In this document: piece after piece, positions 37,922 through 46,746 of the stretch
Position numbering within the stretch: position 1 is the stretch's first letter
Layout: every line of letters begins with the position of its first letter
From: Deltaproteobacteria bacterium
GTDB lineage: Bacteria > Desulfobacterota > Syntrophorhabdia > Syntrophorhabdales > Syntrophorhabdaceae
Assembly (NCBI GenBank): GCA_022711595.1
Contig: JAKLET010000015.1
Location: forward strand, 27,883 to 91,882
Direction of reading: 5' to 3'
Length of the DNA: 64,000 nt
Translations under genes and position numbers: made by a program
The notes under the pieces: generated by a model
Told to the model about the DNA's origin: nothing
Database searches by the model: none
Seen by the model: the letters and a program-made list of their open reading frames with translations, nothing else

Positions 37922-38356
37922 ATGAAAACGCAGATAAGGAACATACCTCTGCGCCTTATTCTTTTCCTTCCGGCCATCGTCTGTATTGTCATGGCGGGCC
38001 GGCTCGCCTGCGCTGAAGCTGTCTATATCATATCGCCACCGCAAGATAGCGGCAGGGCTGTCCTCATGTACAAAAGCGTCCGGTACAGCAACGAGATCAT
38101 CCCGAAACCAACCTGCGATCCTCCAATGATCCCGAAGATATTCGTAACACCGGTACGTGCGCTCGGCGGCATCGACGGCATTAAAAACCCTCTCGTCCCC
38201 ATTGCGGGCGTGAGCACCTACGCCGTGGACACCGGCGACGGGACGTGGACTGTCAGGGGACAGGTAAAGACCGCCGGGGACGCAACGATAGAGGACCCCC
38301 GGGGGGTTGCCATGATCGTTGAAACGTACTGCTGCGTGAACGAGCTCTGCGACTGA
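37922..38356 (+). CDS. Exported protein of unknown function
   Basis: 144 aa from ATG 37922, ten bases after the glycine-rich gene. Signal peptide (LILFLPAIVCIVMAGRLACA) followed by a beta-rich domain with DTGDGTWTVRGQVKTAGDA and a cysteine pair near the end (ETYCCVNELCD). No family recognised. Its spacing ties it to the transglycosylase/glycine-rich pair. Confidence 0.7.
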   Translation: MKTQIRNIPLRLILFLPAIVCIVMAGRLACAEAVYIISPPQDSGRAVLMYKSVRYSNEIIPKPTCDPPMIPKIFVTPVRALGGIDGIKNPLVPIAGVSTYAVDTGDGTWTVRGQVKTAGDATIEDPRGVAMIVETYCCVNELCD

Positions 38357-38459
38357 TGTACTGTGCAGATCATCGCAACGGTTGTCTTTTCCCGCAGCCG
38401 GGAGTAAAATGTCCTAAAACCAGCCGGACTTGCCATGCGGGCAAAAGGAGGCAGACCTT

Positions 38460-38804
38460 ATGAACAAAAAAATGTATGTCTTTTTGTCGGTATTTTTCCT
38501 GGCACCGTTCTTTTTTTACGGATGCGGCATCCAGGTGCCGGCGGATAAAGCACAATATGTCGGTGAATGGCAGTCGCCCGAGATGTACCTGCTCATCACA
38601 CAGGACGGCTCCGTGAAATACAAACGCATTCAGGGCGGGGTGACAAAATCCGTTACGGGGCCGCTGCGCGAGTTCAAAGGGAACGATTTCGTCGTCGGGC
38701 TTCCCGTTATCTCGACGACATTCGTCGTCTCCAGGCCGCCCTATGAAGAAAACGGCCAATGGAAGATGGCCGTGGATGGTGTGACGCTCACCAGGACCGG
38801 ATAG
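38460..38804 (+). CDS. Small lipoprotein
   Basis: 114 aa from ATG 38460 with AAAGGAGG upstream. The lipobox FYGCGIQ (Cys22) follows a hydrophobic segment. The mature part (VGEWQSPEMYLLITQDGSV, FVVSRPPYEENGQWKMAVDG, ending GVTLTR) resembles a widespread family of small conserved lipoproteins of unknown function in proteobacteria. It has its own 100-bp upstream space and is the last gene before the T2SS operon, which is convergent. The spacer 38805-38984 shows only a weak AAAAA-GGGG-TTTTT hairpin. Confidence 0.75.
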   Translation: MNKKMYVFLSVFFLAPFFFYGCGIQVPADKAQYVGEWQSPEMYLLITQDGSVKYKRIQGGVTKSVTGPLREFKGNDFVVGLPVISTTFVVSRPPYEENGQWKMAVDGVTLTRTG

Positions 38805-38984
38805 ACCGAAATCCGCATCTCCGGAAATATCACGCATTTCCCAGCAGGTCTGCGATAACGGGCAACGCGGATGGCAAGGCCGGCACCGCAGGCAAGATCA
38901 AAGAAGTTCACTCACGCGGTGGCCGGGGGTGTGAGGTTCAGCCGGCAGAAGAGAAGATGAATTGATAGTTTTAAAAAGGGGTTT

Positions 38985-39671
38985 TTATCTGCGGCGGCCG
39001 GGCGGCACCTTCGGAGGTTGGCTGGTCTTGAAACTCTCCGAATGCGGCAAGCCCGAAGGCTCTCTGGCTGCCGGAGGAGATCCGGAGGTGGAGGAGGGAG
39101 GCATCTGATGGGAAGAAGACCCTGACGACCGGGAAGCTGAGGTCCCTGTGTTTTTGCCGCCGCGCTTATCGGGATCCATGAGGTGCACCGACACACTCTG
39201 TTCACCCCTGGTGAGAATGATACTGTCATTGTTTATCTCCATTACCGAGTAGCCCGCATAAACGCTCCCCTTTCTCAAGACGGTCTGTCTTTTCCCCCGG
39301 CCGGGGGATGTCGTCGGGTTCTTCTTGTCCTCAACGAAGGCGACGAGTTCGTTTCCATGCCGGATCACGCCGCAAAGGAAAAGCTCCGGCTTCGGCAGCT
39401 GTGCCTTTACATCGATAGGAACTGTCCTCTGGGGATGGAAAAGGTTCATCTCGCTTACGACGGCATAATCGGTGGGAAGAAGCGCCACGGCCATCTCGCC
39501 GGGATCCTCCTGAGGTACCGCCCTTTTTTGAACGATCTGGGGAAGCCTGAAACGGCAGCTCGCGCGTGTTACAGGAAAGATAATGCTCACACATGCCAGC
39601 ACCACGGCAGATGTCAGAATAAGATTGAGGGGGGTCACTCCGCGCGAGATGGACCGAAATATCTTTATCAT
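38985..39671 (-). CDS. gspC: T2SS inner-membrane clamp protein GspC
   Basis: 228 aa. One membrane segment near residues 15-35 (LNLILTSAVVLACVSIIFPV), then the homology region typical of GspC/PilP (ELFLCGVIRHGNELVAFVEDKKN, in pieces; GYSVMEINNDSIILTRGEQSVSV). GspC links the inner platform to the secretin. It has no PDZ or coiled-coil end; instead the last 60 residues are a Ser/Pro/Gly-rich tail. It is the last gene of the operon, whereas gspC is usually first. Confidence 0.75.
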   Translation of the reverse strand: MIKIFRSISRGVTPLNLILTSAVVLACVSIIFPVTRASCRFRLPQIVQKRAVPQEDPGEMAVALLPTDYAVVSEMNLFHPQRTVPIDVKAQLPKPELFLCGVIRHGNELVAFVEDKKNPTTSPGRGKRQTVLRKGSVYAGYSVMEINNDSIILTRGEQSVSVHLMDPDKRGGKNTGTSASRSSGSSSHQMPPSSTSGSPPAAREPSGLPHSESFKTSQPPKVPPGRRR

Positions 39672-39672
39672 G

Positions 39673-40227
39673 TCATCTTCCCTCGCCCAACGAAGAGAGG
39701 CGCAGCTTTACCATGAGTTCCCTGGGTTCGCGGAAGTTGCGCACCCGCGTGTCCGCTTCACGCACAACTATATAGGGCGTGTGGGTCTCGATCCCGAATA
39801 GGACATCGCTCAATGCCCTCATGTCGGGCATGACGGCATCGACGCTGATGGTCACGACCCGGAATTTGCCGAGTTCCTCCGTGTTTTCAACGCGCTCGCT
39901 CGTGATGGATCCCCCCCGGCCCGTTATCATCCCCTTCACCGTCTCCTGGAGCGTTGCCGCGCTGAGGGCCAACGTTTGTGCTTCCATGATCTTTGACCCG
40001 GCGGCTTTTCTCTTCTCTTTCAAGATCTCGATCCTCTTTACAAGCTGCGGTCTTTCGGCGATCATTTCCATGCACTTCACGAGGGCCCTTTCCCGTGCCG
40101 CAGCCGTTTCCCTGAGAGAGACCATTTCCCTGCGTGCCTTCACAAAACCATACTGGTAGACGGTCAGGCCTGCAAGGACCGCGATCACCGGGACCGCACA
40201 CATGAGAAGTCTACTTCTTTGCTTCAT
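39673..40227 (-). CDS. gspM: T2SS inner-membrane platform protein GspM-like
   Basis: 184 aa. A short cytoplasmic start and one membrane segment (LLMCAVPVIAVLAGLTVYQYG) precede a coiled-coil stretch and a ferredoxin-like periplasmic domain (FRVVTISVDAVMPDMRALSDVLFGIE, in pieces VTISVDAVMPDMRAL). The fold is shared with PilO. It overlaps gspL by 17 bases and ends next to gspC. Confidence 0.75.
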   Translation of the reverse strand: MKQRSRLLMCAVPVIAVLAGLTVYQYGFVKARREMVSLRETAAARERALVKCMEMIAERPQLVKRIEILKEKRKAAGSKIMEAQTLALSAATLQETVKGMITGRGGSITSERVENTEELGKFRVVTISVDAVMPDMRALSDVLFGIETHTPYIVVREADTRVRNFREPRELMVKLRLSSLGEGR

Positions 40228-41524
40228 CTTTCTTTGCCGTCCCTTCCTTTTCGTTCTCCTGCTTTTTAAATCCTTCCGGTTTCATACGGATGACGAAACG
40301 CTCCGCATTGAGCCGTGCGTCTTTTACCGTCGGCGAGGCGAATTCAACCTGCTGGAACAGGCTGGACTGCTCCAGAAGGGAGAGTACCCCCGTCGCGGAA
40401 GCGGCATAGCCTTCGATCTCCACTGTCTCCTCCGTGACCCTTGTCCTCGTGACCCATGCCGTCTTTGGAAGGAGCAAGGTCAGTCCCTTGAGAACATCGA
40501 GCGACATGGGCTTCGTCTTCTTGAAATCATCTATCCGATCTATCTCTCCCTGAAGGGTTTCCATCTCTTTTTTCAGCCGTTCCACATCCGTTACGTCCTT
40601 CCTGCGCACCTTTATCTGCCCTTCGATGGCGCTGATTTTTCGCTTTTCCATCTCAAGCGGCACAACAACATAGGGGATCACCATCGCGACAAGGAGCACG
40701 GCAAGTATCAGCGTGGTAATAAAGGGGGCCTTGTCTTTCCCGCCGGCATTATCGCCTGCAAGATCGATGCTTTTCGCACCAGGCTTCAGGGCCGCGTAAA
40801 GCATGGCCGCCGGAGCAAAAGGAACGTCCTCCTCCTTTGTTTTAAAAAAAGATCTTATGTCGCCGTTCCCGATCGGCCTGCCGGGAGTCTCCGGCAGCAC
40901 ATCTCCGGCCATGATCCCGGCAGGCGTTGATATCAGCTCCGGAGGGAATCTTCTTTCGGTCAATGCCTTCACATATGGGCCCACTGTTGCTTTCCTGGCG
41001 GCCATAAGGGTTATGGAGAGCTTCCCGTCCGCCTGAGCGCCGGCGATAAAATCGTACATGGCATCGGCGGCATCAAGGGGGGTGAGTCTGTCGATCTCAT
41101 AGGCCATAACAGACCGTATGTTCTCTTTTACGGTGGAAGGCAACTCCACCCTCCTCACCACAACCCACTGCCCGGGGATGCCAAGCAACACCATCGATCC
41201 CTTGCACTTAAGTTCCTCCACGGCAAGGAATGCGGCGGAAGCAACATCATCGGGAGCGGGAAATTCATCCTTTTCAAAAAAATACCTTTTCGATCCTTTG
41301 AGCCGCAGGCGGTTGAGAAAGCGCTCCCCCGACGCGGCGGACATGCCGCCTCGCTCGATACAGAGCGCCAGACAGCGCTGCGGCATAATTATGCCCTCCA
41401 CCAGGTTGCAGTTGAGGGCTGCCCGCGTTCTCAGGCACAAAGGCGCGAGCCTCACCTTTGCGTTCTCAAGGTACGCACGGCCTTTGAGGAAAAGAGGGCT
41501 CAGCCTGATCGATCCGATCTTCAT
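40211..41524 (-). CDS. gspL: T2SS platform protein GspL (PilM/PilN-like)
   Basis: 437 aa. The N-terminal 270 residues are the actin-like cytoplasmic domain that holds the GspE ATPase (VELPSTVKENIRSVMAYEIDRLTP in pieces is typical: ELPSTVKENIRSVMAYEIDR). One membrane segment follows near residue 285 (FITTLILAVLLVAMVIPYVV), then a coiled coil and a PilN-type periplasmic domain with LLPKTAWVTRTRVTEETVEI. ATG overlaps the gspK stop (ATGA). Confidence 0.85.
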   Translation of the reverse strand: MKIGSIRLSPLFLKGRAYLENAKVRLAPLCLRTRAALNCNLVEGIIMPQRCLALCIERGGMSAASGERFLNRLRLKGSKRYFFEKDEFPAPDDVASAAFLAVEELKCKGSMVLLGIPGQWVVVRRVELPSTVKENIRSVMAYEIDRLTPLDAADAMYDFIAGAQADGKLSITLMAARKATVGPYVKALTERRFPPELISTPAGIMAGDVLPETPGRPIGNGDIRSFFKTKEEDVPFAPAAMLYAALKPGAKSIDLAGDNAGGKDKAPFITTLILAVLLVAMVIPYVVVPLEMEKRKISAIEGQIKVRRKDVTDVERLKKEMETLQGEIDRIDDFKKTKPMSLDVLKGLTLLLPKTAWVTRTRVTEETVEIEGYAASATGVLSLLEQSSLFQQVEFASPTVKDARLNAERFVIRMKPEGFKKQENEKEGTAKKDEAKK

Positions 41525-42498
41525 CTCGTCATCTCCGCGGGGGTCTTGTAATAAACGTATTCGTACGTCCCTTCCGCCTGTATGACGACTATCGCCCGGA
41601 CGCCGTGACCCCTCCTGTCTTCTTTCCTGAAACCTGTCGATTCGATGGCATATCCGGGAGACTCGGCGGTATCGATATAGGAAGACACCCCGTTGTATCG
41701 CCCGCCCATGACACTGCGCACGTCATCAAGAGTTTTAAGTTCGGCCTGCTTCCTGCGATCGATTATCCTATCCGCCGTATCTTCCGTTACGCCAGGCAAC
41801 GCCATGATCACTTCTTTCGGTGCAACGTTCACGTTTATCCTCGACGCATCCCCATAAACGGTAACGAATTGGATGAGGCCCTTTCGGTCCTTCGTTCCGA
41901 AGAGGATATCAGGCGTCACGCCCTTCACGAGAAGGAGTTCCTCCACCGTGTCGAAGGGAGCGTTCTTTGCCTTGTATGGATTGGGAAGCGATCGATAGTA
42001 GTCGTCCTCCGCTCCGCTCAGGCGATGGAGGGGATCCTTGTCGACCCAGTCGAGGGCTGAATCGACGATGGTGTCCGCCGCCTCCTTCGGCACACCAAGG
42101 TTGACGAGGAGATTATCGAGGATGATCTTGTTCTGTTCGTCCATGGTGTTGAGATTGATCCTGCCCGCTTCATTGAAGATCCTGACAACGTACCTGTCGT
42201 CTCCGACATCGCCCTCGATGGCGCTGCCGTCAACCCGGAGGGTTTCGCCGCTGTCGGGAATGGTCGTCTTGTTCAGATTGGCCTTCCGATAGTAGATCTC
42301 CATGATGGCCCTCTCCAGGCCTGCCTGGGCGACGAATCTCTTCGCGAGGGACTCTCTGAAATAAAGGGCGGCCTTCGTCTCGGTCTTCGCAAGAAGAGAG
42401 AAAGACATGACGATGACCATGAGGATGATGACCACCCAAAGCACCATGATAAGGGCAAAGCCTTTTTTATTATGGAGAAAGTACGGAGCTTTTCTCAT
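41521..42498 (-). CDS. gspK: T2SS minor pseudopilin GspK
   Basis: 325 aa. A short leader and pseudopilin hydrophobic helix (KKGFALIMVLWVVIILMVIV) are followed by the GspK alpha-domain and the helix-hairpin-helix-like segments KELLLVKGVTPDILFG-type (VEELLLVKGVTPDILFGTKD) and VIMALPGVTEDTADRII. GspK caps the pseudopilus tip with GspI and GspJ. The glutamate at position +5 of the mature helix is absent, as is normal for GspK. Confidence 0.92.
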   Translation of the reverse strand: MRKAPYFLHNKKGFALIMVLWVVIILMVIVMSFSLLAKTETKAALYFRESLAKRFVAQAGLERAIMEIYYRKANLNKTTIPDSGETLRVDGSAIEGDVGDDRYVVRIFNEAGRINLNTMDEQNKIILDNLLVNLGVPKEAADTIVDSALDWVDKDPLHRLSGAEDDYYRSLPNPYKAKNAPFDTVEELLLVKGVTPDILFGTKDRKGLIQFVTVYGDASRINVNVAPKEVIMALPGVTEDTADRIIDRRKQAELKTLDDVRSVMGGRYNGVSSYIDTAESPGYAIESTGFRKEDRRGHGVRAIVVIQAEGTYEYVYYKTPAEMTR

Positions 42499-42506
42499 GC
42501 CGTCTT

Positions 42507-43139
42507 CTATGTCGCAAGGGATCTCAAGACCGTTTTCTTCGACCGCACCGGTATGGTGAGAGAAAGCTTTCTCGCGCCCTTCTCGAGATGCAGCTTCACC
42601 TTTTGCGGAAGGTTCGTTCCATCTGCCAGTTCATCCGACCAGTCTCCCCCATCCCCGCTTTTTGTTGCGTCCACCTGGTAATACTCGAATCGGATGTTGT
42701 CGAAACCGTCGAGGAGTTTCGTTTCCCTCCTGTTTTCCATGCCGACGGTGTTCTCCTGAAGATAGAGCACCCGCTTGCCCTTCGGATCGGTCTCGATCCT
42801 GTAGGACACGATGACATACCCTTTCCTGCCGCGAAAGAGCGAGCGGTTCGACGCGAAGGTCATCGAATTCCTTGAGCCGATGAACACCAGCCTGCTGAGC
42901 CCCTCTTCCTTCACCGCAATGGGAAGACACGACTGCAGCTGGGAATCGACAAGCCTCAGGGAGACCCTGAATCGCCCAAGCGAATCGGCCTTTTTCTCAC
43001 CACCCTCAAGGGAGCGATACCCGACGCGCATGGAGGCGGTGAGGATGATAACGATGATAGCGACGAGGACAATGGAAACCATGAGCTCCAGAAGCGTAAA
43101 ACCAGACTGCCGAAAAAGACAGTTTTTACGGACCTTCAT
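42507..43139 (-). CDS. gspJ: T2SS minor pseudopilin GspJ
   Basis: 210 aa. Prepilin cleavage motif RQSGFTLLELMVSIVLVA with Glu+5, followed by a beta-rich C-terminal domain (YVIVSYRIETDPKGKRVLYL) typical of GspJ. It forms part of the pseudopilus tip. Start overlaps gspI end by 14 bases. Confidence 0.9.
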   Translation of the reverse strand: MKVRKNCLFRQSGFTLLELMVSIVLVAIIVIILTASMRVGYRSLEGGEKKADSLGRFRVSLRLVDSQLQSCLPIAVKEEGLSRLVFIGSRNSMTFASNRSLFRGRKGYVIVSYRIETDPKGKRVLYLQENTVGMENRRETKLLDGFDNIRFEYYQVDATKSGDGGDWSDELADGTNLPQKVKLHLEKGARKLSLTIPVRSKKTVLRSLAT

Positions 43140-43587
43140 TTTTGATCGCCTCCCTCTTTACTGCCTTCAAGGTCTTCATGAAAAGCGATCTTTCCTTCAT
43201 GCCTTTTTTCCATGATACGTTCAGCGCCACCTCGAGTATCTTCCATGTAAGGTCTTTCGTCCGTTTCTCGAGCGTTTCTGTTATGGTTATATCCATCCGG
43301 TAACCTTCCTGCGTCGTCTCGCTCGAGAGGCCCTCCTTGAGCGAGGCGCCTTCCAGCACCTCCCTCATCTTTGCATCCGCCAGTGCCGTTGCCGTGACAT
43401 AGTCATCGGAAACCCGGAGGGTCTTAAGGTTCGCTGAAAAAAGCTGGAGTATGACGGTGACCACGACCGTGAGAATAACAAAGGCCACAAGGACCTCAAG
43501 GAGCGTGAACCCGCCGGAGCCGATGAAGAATCCATTCTTTTTCCTGCTTCCTCTCTTTCCAGCTTCAGGCCAGTACTTAGCTTTCAC
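43126..43587 (-). CDS. gspI: T2SS minor pseudopilin GspI
   Basis: 153 aa, GTG start overlapping gspH by 11 bases. Long leader, then GGFTLLEVLVAFVILTVVVT with Glu+5 and the short beta domain of GspI (DLTWKILEVALNVSWKKG). Order gspH-I-J-K is the usual one. Confidence 0.9.
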   Translation of the reverse strand: MKAKYWPEAGKRGSRKKNGFFIGSGGFTLLEVLVAFVILTVVVTVILQLFSANLKTLRVSDDYVTATALADAKMREVLEGASLKEGLSSETTQEGYRMDITITETLEKRTKDLTWKILEVALNVSWKKGMKERSLFMKTLKAVKREAIKNEGP

Positions 43588-44023
43588 TTTTCATCACCAC
43601 GGAACCCACGATTGGATCGATCTCTATTCTGAGTTTCCTTTTCGCGTTATTAAGAATGATCTCGCACGCCTCCACTGATCCCGACGCATCGGCGGTGATG
43701 CCGTACTTTCCCCTGGAGAGGCTTCCGGCAACAGGATCTATTATGGTTATGCTGATGCCTTCCGGGATCACACGCCTGACCCTGCCGTCCATGGCAAAGG
43801 TCCTGCCGTCAAGGTCTACGGTCACCGTTTGCCCATCTGCCTTGTTCATCGCCTCGATGCGCGCCATCCTGATGAGGCCGGATAGTTCCCGTCCGGCGGC
43901 ACTGAGTCTGACCGACGGAAGATGGTTCGCGAAGTGCATACCCACGAGACCGAGCATGAGCACCATGAGGGTCATGACGATCACCAGTTCTAGAAGTGTA
44001 AAGCCTCCATCCTTTGCTTTCAA
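43577..44023 (-). CDS. gspH: T2SS minor pseudopilin GspH
   Basis: 148 aa, TTG start overlapping the gspF stop (TTTTGA). Prepilin motif DGGFTLLELVIVMTLMVLML, then a GspH/FimT-type C-terminal beta domain (ARIEAMNKADGQTVTVDLDG). In a standard operon gspG would lie between gspF and gspH; here gspG is elsewhere. Confidence 0.88.
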   Translation of the reverse strand: MKAKDGGFTLLELVIVMTLMVLMLGLVGMHFANHLPSVRLSAAGRELSGLIRMARIEAMNKADGQTVTVDLDGRTFAMDGRVRRVIPEGISITIIDPVAGSLSRGKYGITADASGSVEACEIILNNAKRKLRIEIDPIVGSVVMKSES

Positions 44024-45213
44024 AAGGGCAGCTCCAGTATGCCGAATATGGCGACAAGCATGGAGACGACGATAAACGCGATGACGAGTCCCATTGTCAG
44101 GATGATCGCGGGCTCCAGAAGGCCCATGAAGCGCTTCACCGAGTCCTTGAGGCTCTTTTCATACGTCGCCGCCACCTTGAGCAGCATGGTGTCGAGCTGT
44201 CCCGTTTCTTCACCCACCTTTATCATGGACAGTGCGAGCCGGGGAAAGACCTTCGCCCCGGCAAGCGGCCCGGCGATCCCCTTGCCTTCCTTCACGTCCT
44301 TTGCCGCCGCCGCGACAGCGGAGGCGACTATCCGGTTCCCGATGACATCCTTTGAGTTCTGCAAGGCCTGCAGGAAAGGAACGCCGCTTTTAATGAGTGT
44401 CCCCATGGTCCTGCAGAAACGGGCCGTTTCGAGCTTGCTCACGATCTCCCTGATGAACCGCAGCTTCAGTTTATCCCAGACGATCGCGCCGCGTTCGGTC
44501 TCGATAAAGCGCCATAATATGAACACGCCGGAGACAGCCGCAGGAAGCAAAGCCCACCAGATATCTCTCAGGACGGCGCTGAAGGTCAGGATCACCTGTG
44601 TGGACACAGGCAGGTTCCCGCCCATCTCTTTGAAAAGGATGGAAAAACGGGGGATGACAAAGGTGAGGAGGATGATGATGGAAACACTTCCTGTAACTGC
44701 AAGGATCACGGGATAGATCATGGCCGACCTGACACTGTCCTTGAGTTCCCTGGCCGTCTCGAGGAACTCGCCGAGCTTGTCGAGGACAATATCGAGGACA
44801 CCTCCCGTCTCGCCAGCCCTTACCATGTTCACGTAGAGCCTTGGGAAAACCTTCGGATGGTTCTTCAAGGCATCAGAGAAGGAATTGCCGTCGCGTATGA
44901 GCTTGAGGACGGAATCGATCACCTCCTGTATCTGTTTGCCTTCCGAGACACCGGAGAGGATATTGAGACTCCTGTCGAGGGGAAGACCCGCGCCGATAAG
45001 CGCCGAGAGCTCCGTGGTGAAGGTCAGCAGATCGTCCTTTGATGAGCGCAGCGAGACGCTCTTTTTAAGCCCTTTCTTTGGCAAAGCGATCTTCAGCGGG
45101 ATGACACCCGTATCCCTGAGACGAGCGAGAGCAGAGCCTTCGTCAGGCGCCTCGATGACACCTTCGACGATGGCGCCTTCAAAGGTTGTCGCCCTGTATG
45201 AATATACGGCCAA
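44020..45213 (-). CDS. gspF: T2SS inner-membrane platform protein GspF
   Basis: 397 aa, TTG start directly after the gspE stop (TGATTG) with GGGAGG upstream. Two homologous halves each contain the GspF/PilC motif (FPRLYVNMVRAGETGGVLDIV in pieces; FPRLALSMIKVGEETGQLD) and three membrane segments in all. It is the polytopic core on which the ATPase acts to extend the pseudopilus. Confidence 0.95.
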   Translation of the reverse strand: MAVYSYRATTFEGAIVEGVIEAPDEGSALARLRDTGVIPLKIALPKKGLKKSVSLRSSKDDLLTFTTELSALIGAGLPLDRSLNILSGVSEGKQIQEVIDSVLKLIRDGNSFSDALKNHPKVFPRLYVNMVRAGETGGVLDIVLDKLGEFLETARELKDSVRSAMIYPVILAVTGSVSIIILLTFVIPRFSILFKEMGGNLPVSTQVILTFSAVLRDIWWALLPAAVSGVFILWRFIETERGAIVWDKLKLRFIREIVSKLETARFCRTMGTLIKSGVPFLQALQNSKDVIGNRIVASAVAAAAKDVKEGKGIAGPLAGAKVFPRLALSMIKVGEETGQLDTMLLKVAATYEKSLKDSVKRFMGLLEPAIILTMGLVIAFIVVSMLVAIFGILELPF

Positions 45214-46746
45214 TCAATCCTCCCTGGTGACCCTGAAGACCTCGTCGAGCGTGGTTGTGCCCATCCTGATCTTTTCCATTCCGTCTTCGAGGAGCGTCGC
45301 CATGCCGGCCTTTCTCGCCTGGGCTCTGATCTCTCTCTCATCGGCCCCCTTCAGGGTAAGCCGCCTGATGTCATCATCGACAATGAGGAGTTCAAAGAGG
45401 CCTGAGCGTCCGAAAAACCCTGTATGCGCGCAGGCCTCGCAGCCTTCTCCGCGGTAAACGGGGATGCCGCTGTCCATGCCGAGGGCCACAAGTTCCTCCA
45501 CCTCACCGGATGTGCCAGCTCGCCGCCTGCAATCGGGACAGATCACCCGCACAAGCCGCTGCGCGAGGATGCCCCGGATCGTGGACGACAGGAGAAAATT
45601 CTCCACGCCCATGTCAAGAAGACGCGTTATCGCGCTTGGCGCGTCGTTCGTGTGAAGGGTAGAAAAAACAAGGTGCCCTGTCAGTGCCGACTGGATGGCT
45701 ATCCGGGCGGTCTCCAGATCACGGATCTCACCGATCATGATGATGTCTGGGTCCTGCCTGACAATGTGGCGCAAGGTGCTCGCAAAATCGAGCCCGATCC
45801 CGGGCTTTACCTGGATCTGGTTAACACCCTTCAATTGATACTCCACGGGGTCCTCCACGGTAATGATCTTCTTCCCGGGTGAGTTTATCTTGTCGAGCGC
45901 ACCATAGAGCGTGGTTGTCTTGCCGCTGCCCGTAGGGCCCGTCACAAGGATAATGCCGTTGGGCCTGGAGATGAGCCGGTCGAGCGATGCCAGCATGGCC
46001 CGGGAGAAACCCAGCCTGTCAAGATCGATGACAATGCTCTCCCTGTCGAGTATCCTCATGACGATGCTCTCTCCATGCACGATAGGTATGGTGGAGACCC
46101 TTATAGCGATCTCTTTCCCGGCAACAAGCAGTTTTATCCTCCCGTCCTGGGGCAGCCTGCGCTCGGCGATGTTGAGCTTTGCCATGATCTTGATACGTGA
46201 AACGATGGCTGCCTGAAGCCTCTTTGGCGTTGATTCCACATCATTAAGGACACCATCTATGCGATAGCGCACCTTCATCTCGTCCTCGAAAGGCTCAATG
46301 TGGATATCGCTCGCCCTTGATTCGACTGCGCGGGTGATGATGAGGTTGACCAGCCGGATTATTGGGGTCTCCGATGCAAGGTCTTTGAGATGGCCCAAGT
46401 CCTCCTCTTCATCATCCCCGATGAGCTCGTAACCTCCCTTCTCCTCGATCCCTTCTATGATCTTGTCCAGGTTCCGCTGCTCCCTGCTGTAGAAACGCGA
46501 TATGTGTTCATCGATGACGGCCGGGTCCCCGGTATGGACCAGGACATCACCCTCGGATACTACCCTGAGGGCGCCCACAAGCTCCTGGTCGGCGGGGTCG
46601 GCCATGATGACCTTAAGCGTGTTGTCCTTCCATTCAAAGGGGATGATCCTGTTCTCCCTGATGAAGCGTGTCGATATGCCGTCCATGACAAGGGGTACCC
46701 TGGGAAACTCCTCCGGTGATAGATAGATTATCGTTTTGCCGTTCAC
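45214..46746 (-). CDS. gspE: T2SS assembly ATPase GspE
   Basis: 510 aa, GTG start overlapping the gspD stop (GTGA). Full set of motifs: ASDIHIEPFED, Walker A VTGPTGSGKTTTLYG, Asp box VEDPVEYQLKG, Walker B IIMIGEIRDLETA, His box TGHLVFSTLHTNDA and the tetracysteine zinc site (CPDC and CEAC). It drives pseudopilus growth in the T2SS. Confidence 0.96.
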   Translation of the reverse strand: MNGKTIIYLSPEEFPRVPLVMDGISTRFIRENRIIPFEWKDNTLKVIMADPADQELVGALRVVSEGDVLVHTGDPAVIDEHISRFYSREQRNLDKIIEGIEEKGGYELIGDDEEEDLGHLKDLASETPIIRLVNLIITRAVESRASDIHIEPFEDEMKVRYRIDGVLNDVESTPKRLQAAIVSRIKIMAKLNIAERRLPQDGRIKLLVAGKEIAIRVSTIPIVHGESIVMRILDRESIVIDLDRLGFSRAMLASLDRLISRPNGIILVTGPTGSGKTTTLYGALDKINSPGKKIITVEDPVEYQLKGVNQIQVKPGIGLDFASTLRHIVRQDPDIIMIGEIRDLETARIAIQSALTGHLVFSTLHTNDAPSAITRLLDMGVENFLLSSTIRGILAQRLVRVICPDCRRRAGTSGEVEELVALGMDSGIPVYRGEGCEACAHTGFFGRSGLFELLIVDDDIRRLTLKGADEREIRAQARKAGMATLLEDGMEKIRMGTTTLDEVFRVTRED

